NCBI GenBank assembly: GCA_050012855.1
Contig: JBEKGJ010000001.1
Location: 152,731-216,730 of the forward strand
Direction: 5' to 3'
DNA from: JAJXZJ01 sp050012855
Lineage (GTDB): Bacteria > Verrucomicrobiota > Verrucomicrobiia > Limisphaerales > J093
DNA: 64,000 nt
Shown: positions 15,882-24,493 of the stretch, one piece after another
How positions within the stretch are numbered: position 1 is the first letter of the stretch
How the letters are laid out: each line of letters opens with the position of its first letter
Notes under the pieces: model-generated
What the model was told of the DNA's origin: nothing
Seen by the model: the letters and a program-made list of their open reading frames with translations, nothing else
Databases searched by the model: none
Position numbers and translations under genes: made by a program

Positions 15882-16575
15882 GTTTCATTGCCGGCTCTAC
15901 GCCTTTGTGGACGCCGCGTTCCTGCACGGGCGCGCACCGGAGGACATCGCGCGGCAGCTCTGCGATGGCGGCGCGGACCTGATCCAGCTCCGCGCCAAGC
16001 AGGCGACGACGGCCGAGGTGCAGCGGATGGCCGAGCGCATTCTCCCGGTGACGCGCAGCGCGGGCGTCGGCCTGGTCATCAACGATCATCTCGCCGTCGC
16101 GCGCGCCGTCGGCGCGCCGATCTGTCATCTGGGCCAGGAGGATTTTGCCGCCACGGGCTGCGCCCAGGTCCGCGAGCTTTTCGCGAAGCCGACCGCCACC
16201 CGCCGTCAACCTACAGACGCGACCCCTCAACCATCAACCCTCAACCATCAACCCCTGATCGGCCTGAGCACGCATTCCCCCACCGAGGCGCAGCGGGCGA
16301 TGGCCGCAGGCGCGGATTATGTGGGCGTGGGGCCGGTCTTCGCCACCGGGACGAAGCCGGAGGCGACGCCGGTGACCCTCGATTACATCCGTTGGGCCGC
16401 GGCGAACGTGACGATCCCGTGGTTTGCCATCGGCGGGATCAACCTGGGGAATCTTGATGCCGTGATGGCGGCAGGCGCCCGGCGCATTTGCGTGGTGTCG
16501 GCAATCCTGGACGCGCCCGACATCACCGGGGCTTGCCGGCGCTTCAAAGAACGCCTACTTTGCGCGGCGATTTGA
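15868..16575 (+). CDS. thiE: Thiamine-phosphate synthase
   Basis: ThiE joins HMP pyrophosphate and thiazole phosphate to make thiamine phosphate. The TIM-barrel landmarks are present: DGGADLIQLRAKQAT (about 33-47), LVINDHLAVARAVGA (69-83), HLGQEDF, GLSTHSPTEA, VGVGPVFATGTKP (about 150-162) and IGGINLGNLDAVMAAGA. Two oddities are visible. The start codon and first residues (MDRPL) are encoded by the terminal repeat of the preceding RAYT element. Residues about 108-129 (PTATRRQPTDATPQPSTLNH) are an in-frame insertion of repetitive DNA made of tcaaccatcaac units, placed in a surface loop between helix and strand before GLSTHS. The rest is of normal length. It precedes a PfkB kinase gene by 26 bases, and they may be co-transcribed. 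Confidence 0.92.
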   Translation: MDRPLFHCRLYAFVDAAFLHGRAPEDIARQLCDGGADLIQLRAKQATTAEVQRMAERILPVTRSAGVGLVINDHLAVARAVGAPICHLGQEDFAATGCAQVRELFAKPTATRRQPTDATPQPSTLNHQPLIGLSTHSPTEAQRAMAAGADYVGVGPVFATGTKPEATPVTLDYIRWAAANVTIPWFAIGGINLGNLDAVMAAGARRICVVSAILDAPDITGACRRFKERLLCAAI

Positions 16576-16601
16576 AGCGTCACACAGCAACATTGCAACT
16601 C

Positions 16602-17501
16602 ATGAGTGTTCTCGTTGTCGGCTCCACAGCCCTCGATTCCATCAAAACGCCGCAGCGCGAAAATCCGCGCCTGCTCGGCGGCTCGGCCAGCTACGCCGCG
16701 GTCGCGGCCAGCTTCTTCGCACCCGTGAAGCTGGTCGGCATCGTCGGCGAGGACTTTCCGCGCCGGTACCTCGCGCTCTACCGGCGGCACGGGCTCGACC
16801 TTGAGGGATTGCAGGTCGCCCCCGGCAAGACCTTCCACTGGTCGGGCGAATACGAGGTGAACATGAACAACCGGCGCACGCTGGCGACCGAGCTCGGCGT
16901 GTTCGAGACCTTTCAGCCGGACCTGCCGGCGGATTATCGCGACACGCCGTTCGTGTTGCTGGCGAACATTGCCCCGGCGCTCCAACATCACGTTCTGGAC
17001 CAGATGCGCCGGCCGAAGTTCGTCATTGCCGACACCATGGACCTCTGGCTGAACGTGGCCCTCCCGGACCTGCTGCGCTTGCTCAAGCGCGTGGACGCGC
17101 TCGTGCTGAACGACGGCGAAGCACGGCAGTTGACCAAGGAGGACAACGTCGTCGTCGCGGCGAAGAAGATCCACCGGCTCGGACCGAAATACGTCATCGT
17201 CAAGAAGGGCGAGCACGGTTCGATCCTGTCCGGCCCGGACGGCTTCTTTCTGTGCCCGGCGTTTCCGCTGACGCGGGTCGTGGACCCGACCGGTGCGGGC
17301 GACTCGTTTGTGGGCGGACTGATCGGGTGGCTGGCGGCGTCGCGGGGCAACCTGACCGTCAACCTGCGCCAGGCGATGCTCCACGGCAGCGTGGTGGCGT
17401 CGTTCTGCTGCGAAGGGTTCGGCCTCACGCGCACTGACCGAACCACGCGGGCGCAAATCGAGCAGCGCGTGAAGGCGCTACGCCGCATCATCCGGTTCTG
17501 A
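16602..17501 (+). CDS. PfkB/ribokinase family sugar or nucleoside kinase
   Basis: A 299-residue ATP-dependent kinase. The ATG at 16602 (MSVLVVGSTALDSI) begins at the first beta strand; N-terminal glycine motif LLGGSASYAAVAA (about 24-36) and the C-terminal catalytic motif VDPTGAGDSFVGG (about 222-234, Asp as base) are both intact, with IVKKGEHGSIL before it. The family phosphorylates sugars, adenosine or similar alcohols; the substrate is not evident. It starts 26 bases after thiE, with the same direction, and may be part of the same transcript, but thiamine kinases of this fold (ThiD) have different motifs, so a thiamine role is not implied. Confidence 0.88.
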   Translation: MSVLVVGSTALDSIKTPQRENPRLLGGSASYAAVAASFFAPVKLVGIVGEDFPRRYLALYRRHGLDLEGLQVAPGKTFHWSGEYEVNMNNRRTLATELGVFETFQPDLPADYRDTPFVLLANIAPALQHHVLDQMRRPKFVIADTMDLWLNVALPDLLRLLKRVDALVLNDGEARQLTKEDNVVVAAKKIHRLGPKYVIVKKGEHGSILSGPDGFFLCPAFPLTRVVDPTGAGDSFVGGLIGWLAASRGNLTVNLRQAMLHGSVVASFCCEGFGLTRTDRTTRAQIEQRVKALRRIIRF

Positions 17502-17549
17502 GAACCACCCGTTCCGGAGTCCCCCAACACACCACTCGTTTCGCCGGCC

Positions 17550-18812
17550 GTGATCTCGCGCAAGCCCGCCCTCGGCTTCATTTTCATCACCCTGTTCCTC
17601 GACATCCTGGGGATCGGGCTGATCATCCCGATTTTGCCGCGGCTGATCGAGACCCTGTCCGGCGGCGACGTCTCCTCGGCGTCGCAAACCTTCGGCTGGC
17701 TGGCGGCGCTCTATTCGCTGATGCAGTTCGTTTTCTCCGCGCTGCTCGGCAGTCTCTCGGATCGCTTCGGCCGGCGGCCGGTGATCCTGAGCTCACTGTT
17801 CGGCTCGGGACTGGACTACCTCCTGCTTGCATTCGCGCCGACCCTGCCGTGGTTTTTCCTGGGCCGGCTCATCGCGGGCATCACGGGCGCGAACATCACC
17901 GCCGCGAGCGCCTACATCGCCGACATCAGCCCGCCGGAAAAGCGCGCGCAGAATTTCGGGATCATCGGCGCCGCGTTCGGTCTGGGTTTCATCGCCGGAC
18001 CGGCGCTGGGCGGGTTGCTGGGCAATGTCGGGCTGCGTGTACCGTTCCTGGTCGCTTCCGGCCTGACGCTGGTGAACTGGCTTTACGGCCTGCTCATTCT
18101 GCCCGAGTCGCTGGACCGGCAGCACCGGCGCGCTTTCAGTTGGTCGCGGTCCAATCCGGTGGGCTCGGTCATCGCGCTGAAGCACTTTCCGGTCGTGCTG
18201 GGTCTGACCGGGACGTTCTTCCTCCTGTATCTGGGCCACAACGCGCTGGTAAGCATCTGGGTGCTTTACATGTCGTATCGTTACGGGTGGACGGTGGGCC
18301 AGACGGGGCTCTCGCTGGCGATCATCGGCGTGATGGCGGCCGTGGTGCAGGGCGGGCTCGTGCGCGTGGTGGTGCCGAAGCTGGGCGAGCGGCGCGCCAT
18401 TCTCATCGGACTGACGATCAGCGTGCTGGGCATGCTGGGCTACGGCCTGGCGACGCACGGCTGGATGATCTATGTGATCCTGGTGGCGGCCTCGCTGGGA
18501 GGCATTGCGGGACCGGCCGCGCAGGGACTGATCTCGCGCGGCGTACCCTTGAACGAACAAGGGGCGGTGCAAGGGGCACTCACCAGCCTGGCGAGCATGG
18601 CTGGCATCGTCGGTCCGCCCATTGCGACCGGTTTGTTCGGTTATTTCATCGGCCCACGGACTCCGGTGCATCTGCCGGGCGTGCCATTTTTCCTGGCGGC
18701 CGCCTTGAATTTCACCGCGATGCTGCTGGCGCTGCGCTCGTTCCGGCGAACCCCGCCGGTGCCGGACGCACCCTTCACGCGGTCGGCGACCGGCGAAGTC
18801 CCGCCGGCCTGA
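17550..18812 (+). CDS. MFS transporter, TCR/Tet-like
   Basis: A 420-residue inner-membrane protein of the major facilitator superfamily, with 12 predicted helices. The loop motif SDRFGRRPVILSS (about 68-80) and the upstream LDILGIGLIIPILPRLIE are typical of the TCR/TetA drug:proton antiporter group, and the antiporter-type GLGFIAGPALGGLLG lies near 150. The start is a GTG at 17550 that opens MISRKPALGFIFITLFLDIL. Substrate is unknown; such proteins often export drugs or metabolites. It follows the kinase gene by about 48 bases in the same direction. Confidence 0.88.
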   Translation: MISRKPALGFIFITLFLDILGIGLIIPILPRLIETLSGGDVSSASQTFGWLAALYSLMQFVFSALLGSLSDRFGRRPVILSSLFGSGLDYLLLAFAPTLPWFFLGRLIAGITGANITAASAYIADISPPEKRAQNFGIIGAAFGLGFIAGPALGGLLGNVGLRVPFLVASGLTLVNWLYGLLILPESLDRQHRRAFSWSRSNPVGSVIALKHFPVVLGLTGTFFLLYLGHNALVSIWVLYMSYRYGWTVGQTGLSLAIIGVMAAVVQGGLVRVVVPKLGERRAILIGLTISVLGMLGYGLATHGWMIYVILVAASLGGIAGPAAQGLISRGVPLNEQGAVQGALTSLASMAGIVGPPIATGLFGYFIGPRTPVHLPGVPFFLAAALNFTAMLLALRSFRRTPPVPDAPFTRSATGEVPPA

Positions 18813-18842
18813 GCCCGTTGCCGGAGGCGCAAACCGCCCGGC

Positions 18843-19859
18843 TCACAAATGGTTTCGCCAGACCGAACCGTCAGCGAAACCCACCTCGCGCAGGCGGATG
18901 ATGACGTTGACCGTCCAGTCGGGCATGTAAAAGGCGGGGCATTTGAACTCGCGCGCGGCGCCGGCGATGGCGATGGCCTTGCCGGCCGGATCCTCGTATT
19001 CCGTGGTCCATTCCTTCAAGGTGTGTTTCTGATCGTCCTGATAATAGAAGGTCATGTTGAGTTTGCGCACCGCGAGGTCCGAGCGGTTGACGATGCGCAG
19101 CTTGAGGTTGCGCAAAATGTCCCCCTTGTCGTCGAGGAAGCCGGCGAATCCGACGGTGACCTCGGTGTTGGTCCGCACCTGCGGCTCAGGGGGCGGTGCC
19201 AGGGTCGGGATAGCAGCCGCGGCCGAGGTGGCGGGTACGGACGGCGGCGCCGGCACGGTGGCCGGTTGGTTGTTGGACGGAATAGGAGCCGCCGCCGCGG
19301 GCAGCGGGACCGCAGGAGAGACAACCGCCAGCGGAGGCGCGGAGGGCACATCGGCGGGCGGGGCTGTCTTGGGTGGCTCCCCACCCTGGGCCGCCAGCGA
19401 CGACGGTTTGGGAGGCGCAGCCGGGGGCAAACCTTGGGCCAGATCGGTTGACGGAGTCGCGCGGGCCGGGCGGGGCCGGGCGGGACGGGTGGCGGGCGGC
19501 GGCGACGCCGGTTCCGTGGCGGTGATGACACGCCGGGTCTGCGCTTCAATCTGCAACTGGTCCATCCGCTGCGCCGCCCCAAGGAACACAAGGCCATAGG
19601 CCATCAGCACGAGGGGAATTCCCGACAGGTAAATCAGGAAGGGGCGCTTGACTTCGCTCCAGTTGAGGATGCCGTAAACCAAGACGACGGGTGAGAAAAG
19701 AATCATCAGGACAGCCCAGACGTAGCGTTGCTCGCGGAAGGCGGTGACCAGCAACCAGACCCAGCCCACCAGCGAGGCGAGCAGGGCTACCGCCAGCAAC
19801 AGGAAACCCAGGACGATCATGGCGCCTTTGACTCCCCAAAAAACCGGTGAAGCTCCCAA
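18843..19859 (-). CDS. Membrane protein with proline-rich linker and periplasmic beta domain
   Basis: A 338-residue protein of unknown function. Three N-terminal hydrophobic helices (AMIVLGFLLLAVALLASLVG, VWAVLMILFSPVVLVYGIL, FLIYLSGIPLVLMAYGLVF) are followed by a 120-residue low-complexity Pro/Ala-rich stretch (about 110-230), then a C-terminal domain of about 100 residues (TEVTVGFAGFLDDKGDILRN, LRIVNRSDLAVRKLNMTFYY) that reads like an immunoglobulin-like beta sandwich. The NRSDLAVRKL pattern resembles domains that follow additional strand pairing, but I do not recognise the family. It lies 94 bases downstream of rpoN with the same orientation. Confidence 0.72.
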   Translation of the reverse strand: MGASPVFWGVKGAMIVLGFLLLAVALLASLVGWVWLLVTAFREQRYVWAVLMILFSPVVLVYGILNWSEVKRPFLIYLSGIPLVLMAYGLVFLGAAQRMDQLQIEAQTRRVITATEPASPPPATRPARPRPARATPSTDLAQGLPPAAPPKPSSLAAQGGEPPKTAPPADVPSAPPLAVVSPAVPLPAAAAPIPSNNQPATVPAPPSVPATSAAAAIPTLAPPPEPQVRTNTEVTVGFAGFLDDKGDILRNLKLRIVNRSDLAVRKLNMTFYYQDDQKHTLKEWTTEYEDPAGKAIAIAGAAREFKCPAFYMPDWTVNVIIRLREVGFADGSVWRNHL

Positions 19860-19953
19860 CGTGAGAGGTGATCAACCGGGCAACACAGGCAAGCTAGGCG
19901 GTTTGGCCACCCGCGGCAAGGCGGAGTTTGCGCATCCCGGGTGAGGGTGCCCC

Positions 19954-21777
19954 TCAGTAAATCCGGCGGAGATGCGACGGGAGGATATTCAGCTCGGAGC
20001 GGTACTTCGCCACCGTTCGGCGGGCGATCATGATGCCGCGCATGTTGAACTGCCGGACGATATCCTCGTCGGACAGCGGTTTGAGGCGGTCCTCGCCGGC
20101 GACCAGTTCCGCGAGCAGTTGCTTGACACTTTCGTTGGACATGCCGCCGCCATCGGTGGTCGGAATGCCCGAGGTGAAGAAATACCGGAGTTCGAAGACG
20201 CCCTGCGGCGTCTCGACATACTTGCCGGAGACGGCGCGACTGATGGTCGTCTCATGGACGCCGACCACCTGGGCGATCTGGGCCATCGTCATCGGCCGAA
20301 GGTGGGACGGACCGTGTTCGAGGAAGTCACGCTGCCGTTGGATGATCTCGCGCGCGATTTTCAACAGCGTTTCCTGGCGCTGCTGCATGCTTTTGATGAG
20401 GAACTTGCCGGCGCGGATTTTTTCGCGAATGTAATCCTGGACCTCGGGCGCGCTGTTCGGCTGGGCCATTAGGTCCTTGTAAGTGTTGCTGATCCTCAGG
20501 TGGGGAATGCCCTCGTTGTTGGTGGTTACCGTGTAGTCGTCGCCCGCTGGGTTCTTCGCCAATTCCAGTGGGTAGGCGTCCTCGAAGAGCATCCGATTGA
20601 GGCGCAGGAGACCGTCGCCTTGTGGGTTCTTCGCAAGGAGGTCCTGCGTTTCGGCGCGCAAGGCGACCCCGGCAAAGCGCTGAGTGTCAAAGATAAATGA
20701 GCCGCGAATGGCGCGATTCAGATCTTTCACTAGAGCTGATTTTAGCGCCGCTTCATCGGAGCTTGGCCCTTCGTAGTTCTTCAGCGCTGCTTGTGTCGGA
20801 GCGGACATTGCACCCGCGAGCCATTCGTCAACCGATCTTCGCGGCGTTTTCGACTTCTTTGGTGGCGTTTTCAACTTATTAGCAAGCGATGGAAGGTCCC
20901 TAAGATCATCCTCTGAAAACGTCAAGGGACGGCCCACCTTGCGGATGAAGATTTCCGGATAGACATAGTGGTTGCTGTCGGCCTCGTAATCGCGACCGGG
21001 GCGCGGCTCAAGGTGGCTGATCCGGTGCGCCGCCTCCTGGACTTCGGCCACGGAGCAGTCCAGGGCGCGGGCGATCTCCGGAAACCGGTGGCGGGCCAAC
21101 TGGTCTATGTGGTCGCTGACGATCCGGTATTCGAGCGAATCCCGCCGGTTGACGCGCTCCAGTTGGAGCCGCAGGCATTCGCGCAAATCCCGGGCGCCGA
21201 CGCCGGGCGGATCGAACCGCTGGATGACCGTCAGCACTTCGCCCACCTGGCCGGGCGGGAAATTCGTGGCAAACGCCAGCTCCTCCACGCCAGCCTGCAA
21301 ATAGCCCCGCTCATCAATGTTGCCCACGATCATCTCGGCGACGGGCCGCCGCTCCGGCGGTATTTCCGAGAGCCGCACCTGTTCCAGCAAATGCTCCTGC
21401 AGGGAGGTGCCGGCGGCGAGTGAATCGAACATGAACTGCCGGCGCTCGTCCTCCTCCTCGCTCGTGCGCAAGGGCGTGTTGGCCTGGCTGTAATAGTCCC
21501 GCCAGTCCTGGTCCACCTGCGCCAGCCGGTCGAACTCCGCATGGAAGTCGTCCACCGGTGTGTTGCTTTGTTCGGTGGCGGGGTCGGACTTCACATCGAT
21601 TTGCGCCGCTTCGTTCTCGGGCACCTCCTCGAGCACCGGGTTCTGCTGCAGTTCCTGCTCGACCAGGGCCTTCAACTCAAGGATGGGCGCCTGCAGCAGC
21701 GCCAGCGACTGCTGGAGCTGCGGCGCCAACACCTGCTGCAACGCCAGGCGTTGCGAGAGTTGCATCCCCTGCGACAT
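19954..21777 (-). CDS. rpoN: RNA polymerase sigma-54 factor with internal insertion
   Basis: The sigma factor for -24/-12 promoters. Region I is present (MQLSQRLALQQVLAPQLQQS, residues 6-25, and QNPVLEEV), followed by the core-binding domain, the HTH (MTMAQIAQVVGVHETTISRA, about 496-515) and the RpoN box ARRTVAKYR at 585-593. Length is 607 against about 450-500 for the family, because residues about 283-411 are extra: the strand IFIRKV stops and resumes at DDYTVTTNNEGIPHLRIS only after about 130 residues. The inserted DNA (roughly 20545-20931) has visibly lower GC than the flanks and contains a Lys/Pro-rich stretch then ALVKDLNRAIRGSFIFDTQR and LLRLNRMLFEDAYPLE. All essential sigma-54 elements remain, so the protein is probably functional. 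Confidence 0.95.
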   Translation of the reverse strand: MSQGMQLSQRLALQQVLAPQLQQSLALLQAPILELKALVEQELQQNPVLEEVPENEAAQIDVKSDPATEQSNTPVDDFHAEFDRLAQVDQDWRDYYSQANTPLRTSEEEDERRQFMFDSLAAGTSLQEHLLEQVRLSEIPPERRPVAEMIVGNIDERGYLQAGVEELAFATNFPPGQVGEVLTVIQRFDPPGVGARDLRECLRLQLERVNRRDSLEYRIVSDHIDQLARHRFPEIARALDCSVAEVQEAAHRISHLEPRPGRDYEADSNHYVYPEIFIRKVGRPLTFSEDDLRDLPSLANKLKTPPKKSKTPRRSVDEWLAGAMSAPTQAALKNYEGPSSDEAALKSALVKDLNRAIRGSFIFDTQRFAGVALRAETQDLLAKNPQGDGLLRLNRMLFEDAYPLELAKNPAGDDYTVTTNNEGIPHLRISNTYKDLMAQPNSAPEVQDYIREKIRAGKFLIKSMQQRQETLLKIAREIIQRQRDFLEHGPSHLRPMTMAQIAQVVGVHETTISRAVSGKYVETPQGVFELRYFFTSGIPTTDGGGMSNESVKQLLAELVAGEDRLKPLSDEDIVRQFNMRGIMIARRTVAKYRSELNILPSHLRRIY

Positions 21778-21957
21778 TCACGGGCATGATAAGCCGACCA
21801 AGGCGCGGCTCAAGCATGAAGCATTTTTTTTGCCGACTTTCGATCACCCCCCGGAGCCCGGCTTCTCCCGAAAGCACCCGACCCGCCGCCGTTTTAACCG
21901 GAAACAGGGCCGGATTTGTGCTGGCCGCTCCCGGCCGGCGCCGCTACCCTCCGGGCC

Positions 21958-23178
21958 ATGAAACTCCGGTTTCCGCTCCCGCGTTGGCCTGGTGTCCAGG
22001 TAATCGCCCTTCTCGCCCTGACCGTCCTCGGAGCGGACCGGCTTGCGGCCGGCAGCCCGGCGACGCCCGACGTGACCGTCCCTGCCCGGATGCAACGTTT
22101 TGTGGACGAAGGCGCGATCTCCGGCGCGGTGACGTTGGTGGCGCGACACGACCGGGTGCTGGCGCTCGCGGCCGTCGGGGTGTCCGATCTGGCCACGCAG
22201 CGGCCGATGCGGAAGGACGATCTCTTCTGGATCGCTTCGATGACCAAGCCCATGACCGCCGTGGCCGTCATGATGCTGGCGGACGAGGGCAGGTTGTCGG
22301 TGGACGACCCCGTGGAAAAGCACCTGCCCGAATTTCACAACCCGTGGCTGAAGGTCACCGGGTCGGAAACCGGGATGACGCTGAAGCGGCCGGCGCGACC
22401 GATCACCGTGCATGATCTGGTGACGCACACCTCGGGCATCGGCGACGTGCCGGCACCACGGCCGGACGCCTCGCTGGCGGAGTTGGTGATGGCCTGCGCC
22501 CAGCAACCGCTCCGTTTCGAGCCCGGTACGCGCTGGGAATACGCCAACGCCGGCATCAACACGCTGGGCCGGATCGTGGAGGTGGTTTCGGGCGAGCCGT
22601 TCGCCGCCTTCCTCCAGCACCGTCTGCTCACTCCGTTGCACATGCGGGACACCACGTTTTGGCCCACGCCCGCCCAAGTCCGGCGGCTGGCCCAGGCCTA
22701 CAAGCCGCGCAACGGCGGCGGCCTGGAGCGCACCGACATCTACTTCATCCAGGGAAGTCTGAGTTCACGCCGACGAACCGCCTTTCCCGCGGGGGGCCTT
22801 TTCTCCACGGCGTCGGACGTCGCTCAGTTCTACCAGATGATGTTGAACCGCGGCGTTGGGCATGGGCATCGGTTGCTGTCGGAGCAAGGCGTTGCCGAAA
22901 TGACCCGAACGCAGACGGGCGACATCAAGACGGGTTTCGTGGAAGGCATGAGCTGGGGCCTCGGTTTCCAGGTCGTGAAAGCGCCCCAAGGCGTCACGGC
23001 GATGCTCTCGTCCGGCACTTTCGGTCACGGTGGCGCTTATGGAACGCAAAGCTGGGCCGATCCGGCGAAGGACCTGGTGCTGGTGATGATGATCCAGCGG
23101 GCCGGGCTGCCCAATGGCGACGCATCCGACATGCGTCGGGCGTTTCAGGAGACGGCGGTGGAGGCATGGGGCCGTTAG
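21958..23178 (+). CDS. Beta-lactamase-fold serine hydrolase, exported
   Basis: A 406-residue class C beta-lactamase/esterase-like protein. The start at 21958 gives a signal peptide (VQVIALLALTVLGADRLAAG). The nucleophile motif is SMTK (WIASMTKPMTAVA, about residue 98), the Tyr motif is YANAGINTLG (about 196), and the third is the HGG form (FGHGGAYGTQSW, about 357). These proteins act as esterases, D-aminopeptidases or peptidoglycan-modifying enzymes more often than as antibiotic hydrolases. It is divergent from rpoN with 180 bases between, and no operon partner is apparent. Confidence 0.88.
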   Translation: MKLRFPLPRWPGVQVIALLALTVLGADRLAAGSPATPDVTVPARMQRFVDEGAISGAVTLVARHDRVLALAAVGVSDLATQRPMRKDDLFWIASMTKPMTAVAVMMLADEGRLSVDDPVEKHLPEFHNPWLKVTGSETGMTLKRPARPITVHDLVTHTSGIGDVPAPRPDASLAELVMACAQQPLRFEPGTRWEYANAGINTLGRIVEVVSGEPFAAFLQHRLLTPLHMRDTTFWPTPAQVRRLAQAYKPRNGGGLERTDIYFIQGSLSSRRRTAFPAGGLFSTASDVAQFYQMMLNRGVGHGHRLLSEQGVAEMTRTQTGDIKTGFVEGMSWGLGFQVVKAPQGVTAMLSSGTFGHGGAYGTQSWADPAKDLVLVMMIQRAGLPNGDASDMRRAFQETAVEAWGR

Positions 23179-23203
23179 GCGACGGTCGCGCCACCGCCCG
23201 GCA

Positions 23204-23318
23204 GTGTCCTGATTTGCCGTTTCCAGGAGCGCGGCTGTGCGCGAAGCGTCAGCCGCAGCAGGTGGAAAACGCTGCGGCTGGTCTCCGACACAGCCGCGCT
23301 CCGTCCAAATCAAGACAC
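23204..23318. repeat. Small palindromic repeat with terminal inverted repeats
   Basis: gtgtcctgatttg (23204-23216) and caaatcaagacac (23306-23318) are inverted copies with one mismatch, and inside them ggagcgcggctgtg pairs with cacagccgcgctcc. The whole 115-base unit can fold as one long hairpin. Related ends (gtgtccta/gatt) occur at 29342, 47595, 55155 and 55341. Confidence 0.75.
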
Positions 23319-23377
23319 ACTACCCCCGCCCGTCGTAGCTTTACTTCCGCCGGTTTGTGCCTCACTTTGGGGCCGCT

Positions 23378-24427
23378 ATGACACCATGCCATTGCCGACG
23401 GACGGCGGTTCTGCTGACGCTGGTCGCGGTCTTGCTGCGGCCCAGCGGGGCAACGGCGGACGCACCCGCGGTGCTGCCGGAAGTCTTCCGCCTGCTGCAA
23501 TCGAATCTGGCCGGGGTTTCCGCGGCGGAATTGGACGCCGCCGCCGTGCGCGGACTGGTCCAACAATTCGCGCCGCGGGTGGCGTTGGTAACCAATCCGC
23601 CTGCGGGCGGAGCCGCCGACGACGTCACCGAGGTCATCACCCGAACCAATTGCTTCGAGAACGCCTTCGGCTACCTGCGAATCGCCCGGATCGAGCCCGG
23701 GCTGGCCCGGGCCTTGGGTGAGGCACTGACCGGACTGTCCACCAACCGACTTGGAGGGCTGGTGCTGGACCTGCGTTATGCCGGCGGCTGGGATTACGCC
23801 GAGGTGGCGCGGGCGGCGGACTGGTTTCTCGCGGACGAGCGCCCGCTCGTGGACTGGGGGGCGGGCGCACAAAAGTCCACCGCCAGGACCAACGCCTTCA
23901 CCCAGCCCGTGGTCGTGCTGGTAAACGGGCGCACAGCGGGCGCCGCGGAAGCACTCGCGGCGACCTTGCGCGAAACCCGCGCCGGCCTGCTCATCGGGAC
24001 CCGCACGGCGGGGGAGGCGAGCGTTTTCAAGGAGTTCCCGCTGAGCAACGGGGAGCGCCTCCGGGTCGCCACGGTGCCGATCCGGGTGGGCGACGCCCAG
24101 CCGGTGCCTGTGGCGGGCCTGCGACCCGACATCCAGGTGACCATTCCGCCCGACGAGGAGTGGGAGTTTTTTACGAATGCGTACCGGGCGGTTCGCAACC
24201 CCGCGGCCACGGGTTCTCCGCTGAACCTCCCGGGCTTCACCAACCGGCCGTCGAACGAGGCGGAACTGGTGCGGCTCCACCGCGAAGGATTGGACCCGGA
24301 CGATGACCCGCCCGTGACCAGTCCCAAACCACCCCTGCCGAAACGCCCCGTCGTGACCGATCCGCCCCTGGCGCGGGCCCTGGACTTGTTGAAGGCGCTG
24401 GCGGTGGTCCGGCATGACCGGCCATGA
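23378..24427 (+). CDS. S41-family (C-terminal protease-like) protein without catalytic residues
   Basis: A 349-residue exported protein (signal peptide TAVLLTLVAVLLRPSGATA). It has the core fold of tail-specific S41 peptidases: GLVLDLRYAGGWDYAEV (about 127-143), PVVVLVNGRTAGAAEALAA (about 177-195) and LIGTRTAGEASVFKEF (about 205-220), but no PDZ domain. Active family members have Ser in the NxGTASASE motif and Lys in GxGK; here those positions read NGRTAGAAE and AGEAS, so both nucleophile and general base appear absent. It is likely a non-proteolytic binding protein. Residues 290-330 are proline-rich. The next gene starts 66 bases downstream. Confidence 0.75.
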   Translation: MTPCHCRRTAVLLTLVAVLLRPSGATADAPAVLPEVFRLLQSNLAGVSAAELDAAAVRGLVQQFAPRVALVTNPPAGGAADDVTEVITRTNCFENAFGYLRIARIEPGLARALGEALTGLSTNRLGGLVLDLRYAGGWDYAEVARAADWFLADERPLVDWGAGAQKSTARTNAFTQPVVVLVNGRTAGAAEALAATLRETRAGLLIGTRTAGEASVFKEFPLSNGERLRVATVPIRVGDAQPVPVAGLRPDIQVTIPPDEEWEFFTNAYRAVRNPAATGSPLNLPGFTNRPSNEAELVRLHREGLDPDDDPPVTSPKPPLPKRPVVTDPPLARALDLLKALAVVRHDRP

Positions 24428-24493
24428 TTTCGTGTCATGCTTTCGCGTTGACGACCGGCCGGAGCAACCGCACCTTGAGCTTTTCGTGCAGGA

